Source of the DNA: Dicaeum eximium
Taxonomy: Eukaryota > Chordata > Aves > Passeriformes > Dicaeidae
Assembly: GCA_013396995.1 (NCBI GenBank)
Contig: VWZP01005262.1
Location: 624,213-688,212, forward strand
Direction: 5' to 3'
DNA: 64,000 nucleotides
The notes under the pieces are model-generated. The model saw only the letters and a program-made list of their open reading frames with translations. It searched no databases and was not told the DNA's origin. Positions 41,201 to 54,500 of this stretch are shown piece by piece. A program made the translations under genes and the position numbers. How positions within the stretch are numbered: position 1 is the stretch's first letter; each line of letters opens with the position of its first letter.

Positions 41201-44200
41201 ACTACTGAATCAAGTTTTTAAGTCTTTTGCAAAAGGTGTAGTTCAAATCCTAGTTTAGTGCTGATGAAGACACACTAGCACAGACAAGAAATATGTACAA
41301 ACAATTTTCCACTTCTGACTTTACTATAACTCAGAGTTCTTAAAATGATCCAGTTTTAATAGACTGGCTCTTCAGCCTTTCCAGTCTGTTATTTTAACTC
41401 TGCACTCGGCTGCAGATTAAACATCTCAGGTCAGACAAGAATAAAAAAAAACTCTTATCACAGGTTTTATCCTAGGCCAGCTGGCTTTACATCATCTAGT
41501 AAAGCAAAGATTTTCAACAACCTCTATTGGTTCATAATTCTAGTTTCATCCTTATGGAAGATTGAGTGTTTAGATTCCCTTCATATTCTACGAAGAATTC
41601 TCCAATTTTTCAGTCTTAAATTTAAGTTGTCCTCACCTTGTGTAGGTATATTCTGTCAGACAGTATTTGACTGGACAAAATGCACAGTACTATTGTTGTG
41701 AGACCCTTTTCAAGGAACCTCTACATTCAGTCCCCTTTATTGTTACCTATAGCAGTCTTGTTTATGTCACAAGTACCCTTTCATATTGTGTAGGAAGAAA
41801 GTGTTAAGCCAGTGTGAAACTAAAACAAAACCCAAAAACTGGAAACTGGTGGGCTATAATTCTCAGTGTCCTATTCATTTTCTCATTCTGTGTTTAAGTT
41901 GCGAAGTGTTCTGCAAGGACTGTGCTGCATGATTTCTCTGCAGGTCATTGCTAATATGTGGAACACAAAATAGAGATGATGCTAATAACAACACACTGTT
42001 CAATTTGCAAGTTTGTATACTGCCTTCAAGAAAAACAGCATTTGCAGTTTGCTGTGTTCATTGCATCATTTCCTTCTATACATTTATTTTAGATGTGGGA
42101 TAGTTAACATTTTAATGCATTGCTTCATGATTAAGTAAGAATTAATTTTACTTTTACAGACCATGTATGCAACAAGCCCATATTCAGATCCTGTTGTGTC
42201 AATGGATCTTGATCCCCAACCAATTACAGATGAGGAAGAAGGCTTGATTTGGGTTGTTGGACCAGTTCTCGCAGTGGTGTTTATCATCTGTATTGTTATT
42301 GCTATACTCCTTTATAAAAGGTAGGTTTACCTTTTAGTTTTCTTGCAAGGTATATAATTTCCCCTCTATATTGGTCACTTAGTAATACTGTTCCACACTG
42401 TATTTTTGTGCTACAATATTAACTGTCATTGCTTTGGGATATTTTGAAATTTATTAATGGCTTCCAGAATGCTGCAGAAATTTTTGACTGAAAGTTTCCA
42501 ATAATTACAGGTATGTGACTACATTTTTCTGCTGATGGCACTATATTAACAGCATTGCATCTAAATGTTTTTTTCCACTTTGCATACATTTGTATGCAAA
42601 GATACATTTGTATGTGAATAAAGTAAATATGTGCTTGCACATAAATATGTATGGAATTTGCACATTTGACTTTTTAAAACTTGTTTATAGATGTATAGTA
42701 GTAATACATTAGGGGTTACATCCAGCTTGTTGTTAAATGTGATTTTCATCTCCACGCAAGTAATTTGAATTTCAGCTTTTGACAGTTGGCCTCAATTTGG
42801 CAATGTAGCTATATGAATTTGAAGCTCTGATCTGAAAGATTAAAGAGACATCAAATAACTGTTTTCTACTAATCTTGAAGTGAGATCAAATTTCACTCAT
42901 TCTTCTTTCACTGTCTATGACACAGATTTACGTTTGCTATTACACAAAGGACTTCCCTCTGCCTTACAACATACTCAGTGAAAACTGTGTATGATGCCAT
43001 AATTTATATGTAGCAGCCTTTTAGAGTGTAAATGAGTTAACACAGGTCAAGATACTAAATCAAAACCAAAGAATAAAACTCAAAAAGGGTTTTTTTAATG
43101 CTTATATTTAATTCCTAATACAATTTTGAAATATATTTATAAAATATATTTGAGGGATATTACAAAGATGCTGTCAGTTTCTGGGGAGGGGGCACACTAG
43201 GAGTAATTTTATAAAGTTAAGTATGTCTTCTAAAACTAATCGCTATGATGCTATCACCTGCATATAAATACTTAAATCTGAGCTTGTATGCTCTTCCCAC
43301 CTTTAGTGTCTCCAGTCAAATACCTCTTAAGTTTCATGAAGAGAACTCTCTTCAGGTTTTGGAAGGAATTCTCTGTTCAGCAGTAAATAACTATGCCAGA
43401 GTTAACTTCACCTTTGGATTCCAAATAGATACATATTTATGAATGGTTTGAGGGCTATAATCATACTGTGTCTGTTGCTTGAAGATACTGTATCTCCTGA
43501 ACATTTCTGTTAGTTCACAGTGTCTCAGCCAATCAGTTTAGTTGCCAACTCTGTTTCTGTCCATCACTTCAAAAACTGGTCATTGGAGATGTGCTAAAAG
43601 TGAAATACTCCTTTCTTCTAATTATTTTGAAGTATTAACAGTAAATCTTATCCCATACTACAAAAGAAATCTAAACAATAGTATATTAAGCAGAAGTGCA
43701 ACTGCTCCTAGAGATACTGATTACATTTATGGAATCAAAATAACAATATTCTAGTCTATTACCAAAAAAAAAANNNNNNNNNNNNNNNNNNNNNNNNNNN
43801 NNNNAAAAAAAGGGAATATTCCACACATGAGCAGGTAAAATTTGCTCATCAGTAGTGTGAAGAGATTGTCATTTGCTGAGAATGGGGGACATGTTTTCCA
43901 TCTGTTATTTACTACTTGTACTAGAACTGTTTGGGCAACTGTCCATATGTATTTATTTATTTTTCTGTTTTCAGCTGTTTACTCTAATTTGTTAAACTGC
44001 ACTGATTTGGCAAATTACCTCTGAGAAATTTTGACTGCAGTTTTAGCAGTCTGTGGTCCTCCATGAGCTTTTATTTCTGTAAAAATGTCGTATATAATTG
44101 GATATTTTTTCCAAGAGTATATAACCTGAGTGCAAGCTTACTGCTAGATTTTGATAGATTTGCTGACTGTAGAAGAGCAATGACAAGACAGTTTGTATAT

Positions 44201-45550
44201 TTAACATATTGCTTCAAGAAAACAGTGAAGTTTAATTTCCAAGTTAAATAGATTTAATATGGATACAGGAGTTAGATGGGAAAAATATATTTAAAAAACA
44301 GGCAAAAAAGTAATTTTTGTGGATACTGAACATTTTACAAGTATATTTCTAGAATATATTGGGGTGTAAGTGCAACAAGTATGATAGTGAGAAAAGAAAA
44401 TGAAGGTAGAGAGCATCAGAGTAGTTATGAACATATATGCAAAAAATACTACAGAGGATTTTGTTAAAAGAATCTACAGTGCAGAGAGGATGACCAGTAA
44501 ATGACTGTGTCTTCTGAAGTGCAAAGAGAAGTAACTCAAGTAAAGGTCAACTATACTTAATTCTCTTTGTCCATAGAAACTTGGACCACTAAGCTCGTGA
44601 TTTACAATACCACTTATACATTTTAATTACAATCACAGAGAAATTATGACTGCAGTTTCCAAAAGAATAATTTTATGTGGAGAAGTCTTCCCCTTCTTTA
44701 AAACAGACAGTATTAGATAGTGTGGACAATTTGCATGGGTTGGTTTTAAGTATATTTTACTGTTCCAAAGACAAAGAATACGTGTTTGAACTCTTTATTA
44801 TTTGTTGTTAAGTTGTAAGAAGGTTATTGCCTCTGCATTTACTTTTCTTAAAATCTGAAAGCAAAGATATTTCATGGACAGGTTTTTGGATCACATATTA
44901 GAATATAGCCAAAGGTCATTGCAGCTTAGTAAGCAGTAGTAGTAGATGAGAATAATACTGAAGAATACCTTTTCTTGTCATTGGGCATACTATTGATATA
45001 ATAGCTAACACAGATGAGGCCAATTAATGTACTGTATGCAGAAGAACTGACAGGTTCACAGAATCAAAGGGCCATACCTCTGGAGTGTGCCTCATCCCAG
45101 CCCTGTTCAGAGCATGGCCACCTGCAGCAGTTTGCTCAGAGGCACATCCAGGCAAGTTTTGTATAGCTGAGAATGGAAACTCAATGAAATTTCTGGGCAA
45201 TTTGTCCCCATATTCAACTATTCTCACAGTTAAAACTATTTTTTCTTGAGTTACTGTGTCCTGGCAAATGGAACTGACTTGACCATTAATCAGTTCAGTG
45301 TTCTCTGTCCTTGCAGCAGTGAAACCACCCTGCAGTCATAGTAAAGGGAGACACCTATTTTAGAGGAGATCATTCCATCTGTTACACTTTATAAACAATC
45401 AAATCAAGAGATCCAAGTAAATTAGATAAATCTCATTTCCTTTTTGGCCGTTTTCTTGTTGAGAAGAAAATAACTTTTCTTTGTTCAAAGATGGGGTATC
45501 TCATTCAGCATAGTAGGATTTGTATCCAAAATCTCAAACAAAAGTAAATG

Positions 45551-45595
<45 letters not shown>

Positions 45596-48500
45596 GGTGT
45601 ATGTCCTAGAAGAAATGCCTAACCATTAGGAGGTCTGCTTGAGTCACAGTTTACATATATTTTATGTGTTTGATACATGTTCAATTACATAGGATTTGGT
45701 TGATTAGCAACGTATTTAGTGAATGTTAAAGAAATTAGAAAATTCTCTAGAAATTGTGTGGTGTTTCTCAGAAATGGACAAACTAGAGAGAAGATTGAAT
45801 TTCCCCATGAAGCATCCTGTCATCTCTTTCTCGAGTTTTCAGTTTAATTTTCTTCTTTTTACCTAACAAATTATTTTTTGTGGATATTCCTTTTTGTAGT
45901 TTTTAAGAAATCAGAAATTCCCTAATTTCAGTTTTCCACTGATGAAGAGCAAAAGGTTCCTCATTCTAGATCTTTCCATTCCTAAGGGAGAGAAGTTAAA
46001 GCCATCTTGACAGTCTTTGTATTGTTCGCTTTTATGAAGTGCGGCTTTTTGATTTGGTTCAGAAGACTCTAGCCTAAACTTAAATCTTTTGAACAGAGTA
46101 GCTCTGGCACTCTGAAGCATAGTATAATTGATTAGTTTGGGTTGAAGGCACCTTTAAAGATCACCTAGTCCAACCCCCTTGGATAAGCAGGGACATTTTC
46201 AGCTAGGACAGTTTTCTCAGAGCCCCATCCACAGGCCTTGAAAGTGTCCAGGGATAAGGCATCCACCACCTCTCTAGGGAATCTAATTAATTAGAGCTTC
46301 GTAGCCTTCATAATAAAAAATTCTTTCTTCTGGCTAGTCTGAATCTACCATTTTTCACTTTGAAACCATTACCCCTTGTCCTGTCATTATGGGCTACTAT
46401 AAAAGCCTGTCCCCATCTGTCTATAAGTCCCTTTAAATACCAGAAGGATGCAAGAAAGTCTCCCAGAGCCTTCTGTTGTCCAGGCTGAACAATCCCAGTT
46501 CTGTCAGCCTTTCCTGTTCCATCCCCCTGATAATTTTTGTGGCCCTTTTCCGGATCTACTCCAACAGATCCACGTCTTTTTGCACTGACGACCCCAATAC
46601 TGGATGCAGCACTCCAGGTGGGNATGGGCTACTATAAAAGCCTGTCCCCATCTGTCTATAAGTCCCTTTAAATACCAGAAGGATGCAAGAAAGTCTCCCA
46701 GAGCCTTCTGTTGTCCAGGCTGAACAATCCCAGTTCTGTCAGCCTTTCCTGTTCCATCCCCCTGATAATTTTTGTGGCCCTTTTCCGGATCTACTCCAAC
46801 AGATCCACGTCTTTTTGCACTGACGACCCCAATACTGGATGCAGCACTCCAGGTGGGGGTCTCACCAAGGTGGAGTAGAGAGGCTGAATCACCTCCTTTG
46901 AACTGCTGGCCCCCTGCTGAATCTTGAGCTATAAGAAGAATTATACTTCTTAGAGGAAAAATAATCCCATACGTTAAAAAAAAAAAAAAATAAAAAAGCA
47001 CAAAAATGCAAAACAGGAAAATGGAAAATCTTAATTGATGATGAAGAATTTTAAAGCCTTTCTCATAATGTGTGTAATCTGGTCATTGTAGAATACAAGC
47101 TGTTAAAATGTTTTTAGAACCCGTGTTTATTATGATCAACACAGAGGAAGATAGACAGTGTAGTTATAGTGTGTGTGTATAATAGAACTTGTTGGTGAGA
47201 GATTATAAATTATTTTTCCTGTTTACCTAAACTTTATAGATCATAGATCAGTACAGATCTATACAGATCACCGTAGACCTCTAGTACATGGCATTCATTC
47301 TAAATCTGAAATGGTGTGTAATACTTCATTGGATAAAGATTTATGGTTCCCTTGCTTTCAGGGAACAGTACCTAACAGGCTACTGTTAAAAATTTCTTGT
47401 TACTTTATTACCTTGATAAAATAGTTTTAGAAATTTTCCTTTCTTTTTATTAGTTTTTTAAATTTAGTACAGGCCTTACATGTCTCCTATATTTAACCTT
47501 GGTGATCACTTCCTTTTTTCTTCCTCTTCTCCCTTTCTCTCCTTCCCATTCTAGTCTTCCCCCCACTTCCATTTTTCCTCTTTCCTCCTCTCATCTCTCT
47601 TCTCTCTAGAAAGTAAGACAGAGCTACATCTTAGTGAGAAGTAATTTTTCCATGTAATGTTAGCAATACTTTTGTGGCTCAAATTAAACACCCATTATCC
47701 ATTACCTCACCGGCTAAAATTTGAAGCCTTATTTCTTAGTAGATAGTGTTTAAAAGAGGTGTATTTTTCAACAGAAGATTTGGACATGACCTTTGGGTCC
47801 TCCATTAATTCTATGATTTCCAAGCATTTAATATTTTGATGAGCTATCATTTCTTAGTTTGGTTTAGTTACATATCTTTACTGCAAATCAAATTTTCTTG
47901 TATCTCCTAATTTCATGATTATTCTCTGTGCTGCTGGTCAACTAACATTTCACCTTTTCTTCCCTCCTTGCTGCATTAAAATGGAGCAGTAAACCTGACA
48001 GGTGAGAAGTGAAAAATAATCACTCTTCATTTAATACAGAAAAGGAGACAAAAGAGGAAAAAAAGCCATCATGATAATGATCTAAGACAAAGCATCTGTC
48101 AGTCTTAAGTGAATGTAGGCAGTAATCTATCAATATGAGGGCAACTGGAAGATTTGCAATGTTATTTACAGCACTGAAAAGTAATGTAATACAAGCAGCA
48201 AAGCTTCACTGAGGTTTTTTTGTGTCTCCATGGGGTAAATTTTCAAGAGATAGCAGAGCTCGACAATGCTTATACGATTTTATTTGTGTTTTAGTGACAT
48301 GCAAGCAGTGGTTGTACACAATAATCAAAGTTCTTGAAGGAATCCATGGTTGTAGTTGAGGCATTAGCTGCTCTGAATCTTTGTAATGTCCCATATACAT
48401 GACTCAACACTGACTTACAGTTCTACAAGTGAAAATGATACAGTGGTATCATTTGTCCTTTCTGGAATTTTTTCCCTCACCTATCACAGAATCATTGCAT

Positions 48501-51500
48501 AATCTAGAAGAATTGAGATGTGTTCTACAGGCTGGAGAAATTAAAAAAAAACCAAGAATATTCCTCCAATTAATAATATATAATAAACCATTCTGTTATT
48601 CTTTAAGTATTCAAAATATTCAGATACATGATTAGAAGAGATTTTGGTGGTTTTATTAGATTAATATGAAATTGCAGCCTGCTAGTAACGTTCAAGTGGA
48701 AAAAAGTTAAATTAAGCTTGTCCCTGGACAGTTCCAGAAACTTAAGGAGACTTAAGACTCCTAGACTTAAAGAGAAGAAAACACAGGGTGAAAGACTTTT
48801 TGAAAGCTACATCATACATCTTTCTCAGAGAAGAAAGAGCGCTAGGGCATAGTGCAGCTGTGACAGGAGTTTGGAATAGTCAAAATTAAAATAAAGGAAT
48901 CTCAAATGAGTTTACCCATACTAATTTTGTTTTAAAAATACTAAAAACAGAATAATCAGATTTAATTTTTATTGCTTCACTAAAGAGAAGTTAATACATA
49001 TGTTAAGGTATTTGCTGGAGAACAGGTGGAGAGTTTTTACAGTAAAACCTTTTTTATTTTTTTTTTTCACAAAGAAACCATAGGAGTAGTGACTTTCAAA
49101 AATTCAGGAATAGTCTTGGTGTTTAACTTTCCTGCATAACTTTTGAAATGTCACTATATGTCAGCTGGTCTTCATTATTTCAAGAGCAGCAAGAAATTGA
49201 CTGGAATAATAATAGATTTATCATTGTCACATTGTGAGTCAATGAGGAAAAAGAAAGTGTTATGTTAATGTAAATATTGGGCACGTGGAAAACATTATGC
49301 TATCCTTACCCTTAAAATATTCTCAGTTCTGTTTTCACAACATAACTCTTCCTCTGTTTGCTTCTTCTTTTATATTACATAAAAAATATCAGCCACATTG
49401 TGTTTTCATTCAGGACTCGACAGATAACTAGTGAAGAAAGATTTCACTGTCTGTATAAAAATGCAGAGTGGTAGCTACTCTCCATGTAACATGGTTCTCC
49501 ATGTTTTACAGATAATAAGAGTCAGCTTTAACAAAAATGTCAGTGAGAACACAAATGGATTCTGCTTCTCTCTAGAGAAAGGAAATGCAGACAGCTTTCT
49601 TTCTCTTTTTTCTCTTTCATTCTGTCAACTTTTTTGTTTTGTTTTCCTTCCTTTGAAGTGAAAGTCTTAATTTGATTAGAAATATTCATACAGATCTAAG
49701 CCTTGAATATATGTAGACGTGATAAGACATATGAAGATTGTGTATTTCAGCTCTTACAGAGATGAGAGGAAACAGCAAATTCTTATGTCCTAGAAAGTGA
49801 AAAGAATAGATGTCTTCTCTAATAGATGTCTTCTGTACTGCTCTTTCTCATATTAAAACTACCAAAAGTATTCAAGTTATTTTTTATAGCAATACAGAGC
49901 TCTGTGTATAAAATAAGAAATATTTAATGACAATAACTTGGGATGGTTATCCGAGTGTTGGCTGCTTTTTTATAAAGGTATAGCTAGATAGCATTTAAAA
50001 TAGGAGAATTGTCTGAATTTTTATACAATTAATGTTACAAGAGTAAATAGGATGACCAGAAGGATGTTCTGGAAGATTAATTGAGGGCAGAATGCAGCTA
50101 TTTTCTCTCTGACCATTTTACCACTGCAAATTGTAGATACCCTACCCACCACGCATAGTTATATTACCTTTGCACTGCATCAAATACTATTCAGAAATAA
50201 ACATCTTGCCTTCAGAATATAATGCTAAACATTCAGGCCCCTCTGTGAAGCTAACATGTCTGTCTTCTGTTTATGTGTATTCACCTTCTCCATGCAGGAA
50301 GAGGGCTGAATCTGATTCTAGAAAGAGCAGCATACCCAACAGCAAGGAGGTCCCCTCTCACCACCCCACAGATCCAGTGGAGCTGCGACGCCTTAACTTT
50401 CAAACTCCGGGTAAGAGAAATAATAACTCACTGAGACCTCTGGGATCACAGGCTGGTTACGGAGCTATTGCAGAAAAGAAAGATTGGTTGTTTGAAAATA
50501 TGTATTTTGATCGAGGGTTTGGGGGTGTTTTTTGGTTTTTGCTGCAAAATGTATTTCTTTGTTCAGTTTTGAAATAATTAAGTAATTTCTTTATTTAAAA
50601 GAAAACACTTTTTGAAAAAAGATTTGAAGTTTTGTAAAAAAGAGCCCAGAGACACATATGCTGTATGGCTGTGTTTTATCTGCTAAAATTCCAACTTAAA
50701 CCTAACAATGCTAGAAAATATTACTGGGAAATGTACATCCATCCCTCTGTTTATTAATGATATTTTATGGGCACATCTTTGTAAATAAGCTTCCCTTTTA
50801 TCTACTGCATTATCAGGTAATAACATCATTGTGAGTTCCACTGGTTTGCAAATATACAATACAGAAGAGAAATACATAACTAGATAAGTGGTCTTGATGT
50901 TGAAAATAAGGCTGTATGTTATGGTCAAGGCGGATATTAATATGCCAGTAGTTTTGAGGTCCGAAGGAATACACTCTTAAATACTTTATTAAATCTTTTT
51001 TCATTAATCATTGTTTTCTTAAAGCTGTTTAGTCTGATAGTCAAGAAGCACCAAGAGAGAAATATTTAAAATAGTATTTTTACCATCTTTGCAGGAGTCA
51101 ATTTTTACTTAAATTGGCTTTGTTTTGATTATGTCCCACTAGATTTGTTTTCTGCTACAATATGTTTGCATGGAGTCTGATGCTAATTAGGTGCTGAATC
51201 TTCATGAACCTCGTGTTTTTGTCAATCTTAGTACATTAAGTAAAAAAGGTAGTGAATTCAAGCTCATAAAAGCAGGAAATTAAGTGCTTAAGATGCTGAG
51301 AATTAGCTGCTGAAGTTGATGTGATAAATACTATTAAAGGGTTAAGTGAACATGCAAATCTCATTCCTGATCTTCTAAACAATGACTGCATTGAGATGAT
51401 GATGCCCCAGAAGGAGTGTATCTGCAGGCAGAGTAATGAATGTGGCTAAAGACCCATACTTCATACACGTGGCAGAAGCAGAAAGGGAAGAGTCTGGAGG

Positions 51501-54500
51501 CTTGCGTTTTGCTCCAGCCTTGCTTTTTCAGTCTGTTCCAGTACACTGCTCCTAGCAGCTGAGACAAATCTGGTGTGTTTCAGGAGCATATCTTCTAATT
51601 TAATTTCATCTTAGTGTGGGAATCTTCTTGACATGCTCTGGGTCCTGTCTACCATAGGAACTTAAGTACAGTAAATGCAAATAATTGAAAGGTTTTATTC
51701 ACTGTCCTTCTGAGGCTACAATTTCAGTGGTGGCTCATTGTTTCTGGGTAACATTTTCATCTATTTCTCAGCACTTTTGTAAAAGCTTTAAAGGGTTTTA
51801 CAGTGAAAGAAATATACATACAAATCTTTGAAACATGAGAAGAAAAAATACTGTTCTTGAAGTCTAGCTGACACCTAAAACAAGCAATTGCTTGTATACA
51901 GTTGTATACTGAGTAGAGTATATGGCTTACTAGAATCACTGAATTGTTTTGTTTGGAAAAGATCTCAACCATTAACCAAGCACCTTATGTTCAACAATAA
52001 ACCATGTCCTGACATGCAACACCCTCATGTTTTCTGAGCACTCCAGGGCCAGTGGTTCCACCGCTTTCCTGGGTAGCCTGTTCTAATGCCTGATGACCCT
52101 TTCATCATGAAGAATTTTGGATTTTTTTCCTAATGTCTAATCTGAGCCTCCCCAGCATACCTTGAGGCCATTTTCTCTTCCTGTATCACTTGTTACCTTG
52201 GAAAAAGAGACTGGCCCCCCTTGCCCCCAGCTTCTTTCAGGCAGTTGTAGAGAGCACAGGATCTCCTCTCAGCCTCCTTTTCTCCAGGCTAAACACCCCA
52301 GCTTCCTCAGCTGCTTTTCACAGGACTTGTGCTCCAGACACTTCACCAGCTCCACTGCCCTTCTCTGGTCATTCTCCAGCACCCCAATGTCTTTCTTGGA
52401 GTGAGGGACCCAAAAGTGAGCACAGGATTCAAGGTACAGCCTCACCAGTGCTGGGTACAGGGGGACAATCCCTGCCCTGGTCCTGCTGGCCACACAATTG
52501 CTGATAAAAGCGAGAATGTCAGGATGATCTGCTCAATGCCCTTCCCCAGCCTCAAGGCCAGACTGATGGGCCTGTAGTTTCCTGGATCCTCCTTCCTGCC
52601 CTTCTTGTTGATGGATGCGTGTCCTGTTTCAATACCTCCAGTGAACAAGAACATTCCCTGTTAGGCAGGACTGCAGGTACACGAGGGAAGGAGGCTCAGT
52701 GAGTACTTCAACCAACTCCCTTGCTACCTTTAGGTGTATCCCAGTCTCACACAGTTGTGCATGTCTAAGTGGTCTAGCAGGTTGCTGACCATTTTTTCCA
52801 GGATTAGGGAGACTTAATTCTGCTGCCCATCATTGTCTTCCAGCTCAGGGGGCTGGATACCCACACAACAGTTAATATTGCTATTAAAAATTTAGGCAAA
52901 GAAGGCATTAATTACCTCAGCCTTTACCTCATCAATCGTCACTATGTTTCCCTCTTCATCCAATAAATAATGGAATAATAACTAGATACATAAGCCTAAT
53001 TTTCTGCATTCTGTTTATTTAGATGCATAATCTTACCTATCTATTTAGTATTCATCATAATTAAAATGAAACATGAGGGAAAAAACCCTGCTGCCAAGTG
53101 CTAACATATAAAATTAATTCATTGTAATTAATTTTTAATTTACGCTGAGAAGGTAAAGTTATTAAGAAATGGCAGAATTTGTGGCAATTGTAGACACTGT
53201 AATTCCACCTCATTGATCTGAAAAGAACTGGAGAGGATTTAAGGTGTACTTTTTCTTGTAGGGCTATAGTTTATCTGTGAAGTTTGCAGTTTTCTGTAAA
53301 GCTATTTGAGCAGAACATCTGCAATCCGTTTCTACCAGGAACTCCTTTGCTATAATCCTTTTCACAGACTGGAGTATTACCATTACTATTAAAAATACAG
53401 TACATCAAATGGGGGTTTTTTCTTATTATTGTACCTCTTCAGATCACTAGACACAGGTCAGGCCATTAGACTACTCAGCATACACCCAAATATCAAGGAG
53501 AAAAATCTTACTGCAGTAGATTTGTCTTACTCTGTTACACTTGCTAATTACTATGTTTTTAATGTGTAGACAGTCACAGTGGAATCAAGGTACAGTTCTT
53601 TTGTAAGTAAAAGCAGAATTTCACTTAGCTCAAATTAACTTAAATTGTAACTAACTAAACTAAACTAAACTTAACTTAAATTAACATGTCATTAAAATCT
53701 GACTAAATTTAACTTAGGTGTTTAGATCCTACTGGGATATTTATCCATCTCCCGATCAGCAACACCGCATCAAATAACATACAGTAAAATGTTTTAAGAT
53801 GAACGTAGAGAAACTACAGAAAGGCTATACATTCAGGATATCAGCTTTGTTGGGTTTGTTGTTCTTTCACTTTCAAATGTATGGGTTTTATTTTGTGCAA
53901 AGTAGCAGAACTAGATAGAGAGTAACTGCAAAGGAGGCAACTGAGGGAAGGAGGTAGGGCTGATGTGGCTATGTGTTCAGCTCCTTTTACTGGGAAATCT
54001 CATAAAATGAGACCTTTCTCAACAATGCCTACAGATAAAACAAAGGACAGAGTGCTGAATTTGCTTTCAGCACAAGTGCATCAAGGTAGATGATTTGACA
54101 TAGTTGTTATTCTAATGATTTATTTCTTTGGATTATGAAAGCATCCACGGTTTGCTTGGAGATTTCCAGGCAGACCAGCTTCCAGTGGGAGAGGAAAATT
54201 TTTGAATGAATCCATAATGTACAGAAGTGTTAGAGAAAAGAATTCTAAATTACATTGGCATATCTGGACTGGCAGTTTTCACTTGGAGAGGTGAATGAGA
54301 CTCCTATAAAATTATGAATTGTCATAAATTTTAAAAGATTTCTAAACAGCCACATCCCAAAAATGCTATCAATCAGGCATTTTTCTTTAAGGAAAGACAT
54401 GATGAGACACAGATATCACAATAATTTTAAATCTAAGTCCTTGGGGTAAATCTGAATTTCTAACCACAATGTTAAATTACTCCCAATACAGAAGATTAGG

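Larger units (their letters stand above)
46135..46925 (-). mobile_element. CR1 LINE 3' fragment (contains an assembly duplication)
   Basis: GGTTGAAGGCACCTTTAAAG and CTAGTCCAACCCCCTTGGA begin the element. AAGGCATCCACCACCTCTCT, TTACCCCTTGTCCTGTCATT, CTGAACAATCCCAGTTCTGT, CAGCCTTTCCTGTTCCATCC and GATGCAGCACTCCAGGTGGG follow, reverse-complement CR1 order. The real element is about 235 bp shorter than shown, because 46389-46622 is repeated as 46624-46857. Confidence 0.92.
42321..47989 (+). other. PTPRD intron after the transmembrane exon
   Basis: About 5.7 kb with a 31-base N gap, a (TAGA)11 array, two minus-strand CR1 fragments, a 234-bp assembly duplication and a polypyrimidine tract. It ends at the candidate SKPD microexon. 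Confidence 0.8.

Noticed and set aside
46504..47001. 165-codon minus-strand open frame
   Set aside because: Runs through a CR1 tail, an N and an assembly duplication; the repeated peptide is the duplicated segment.
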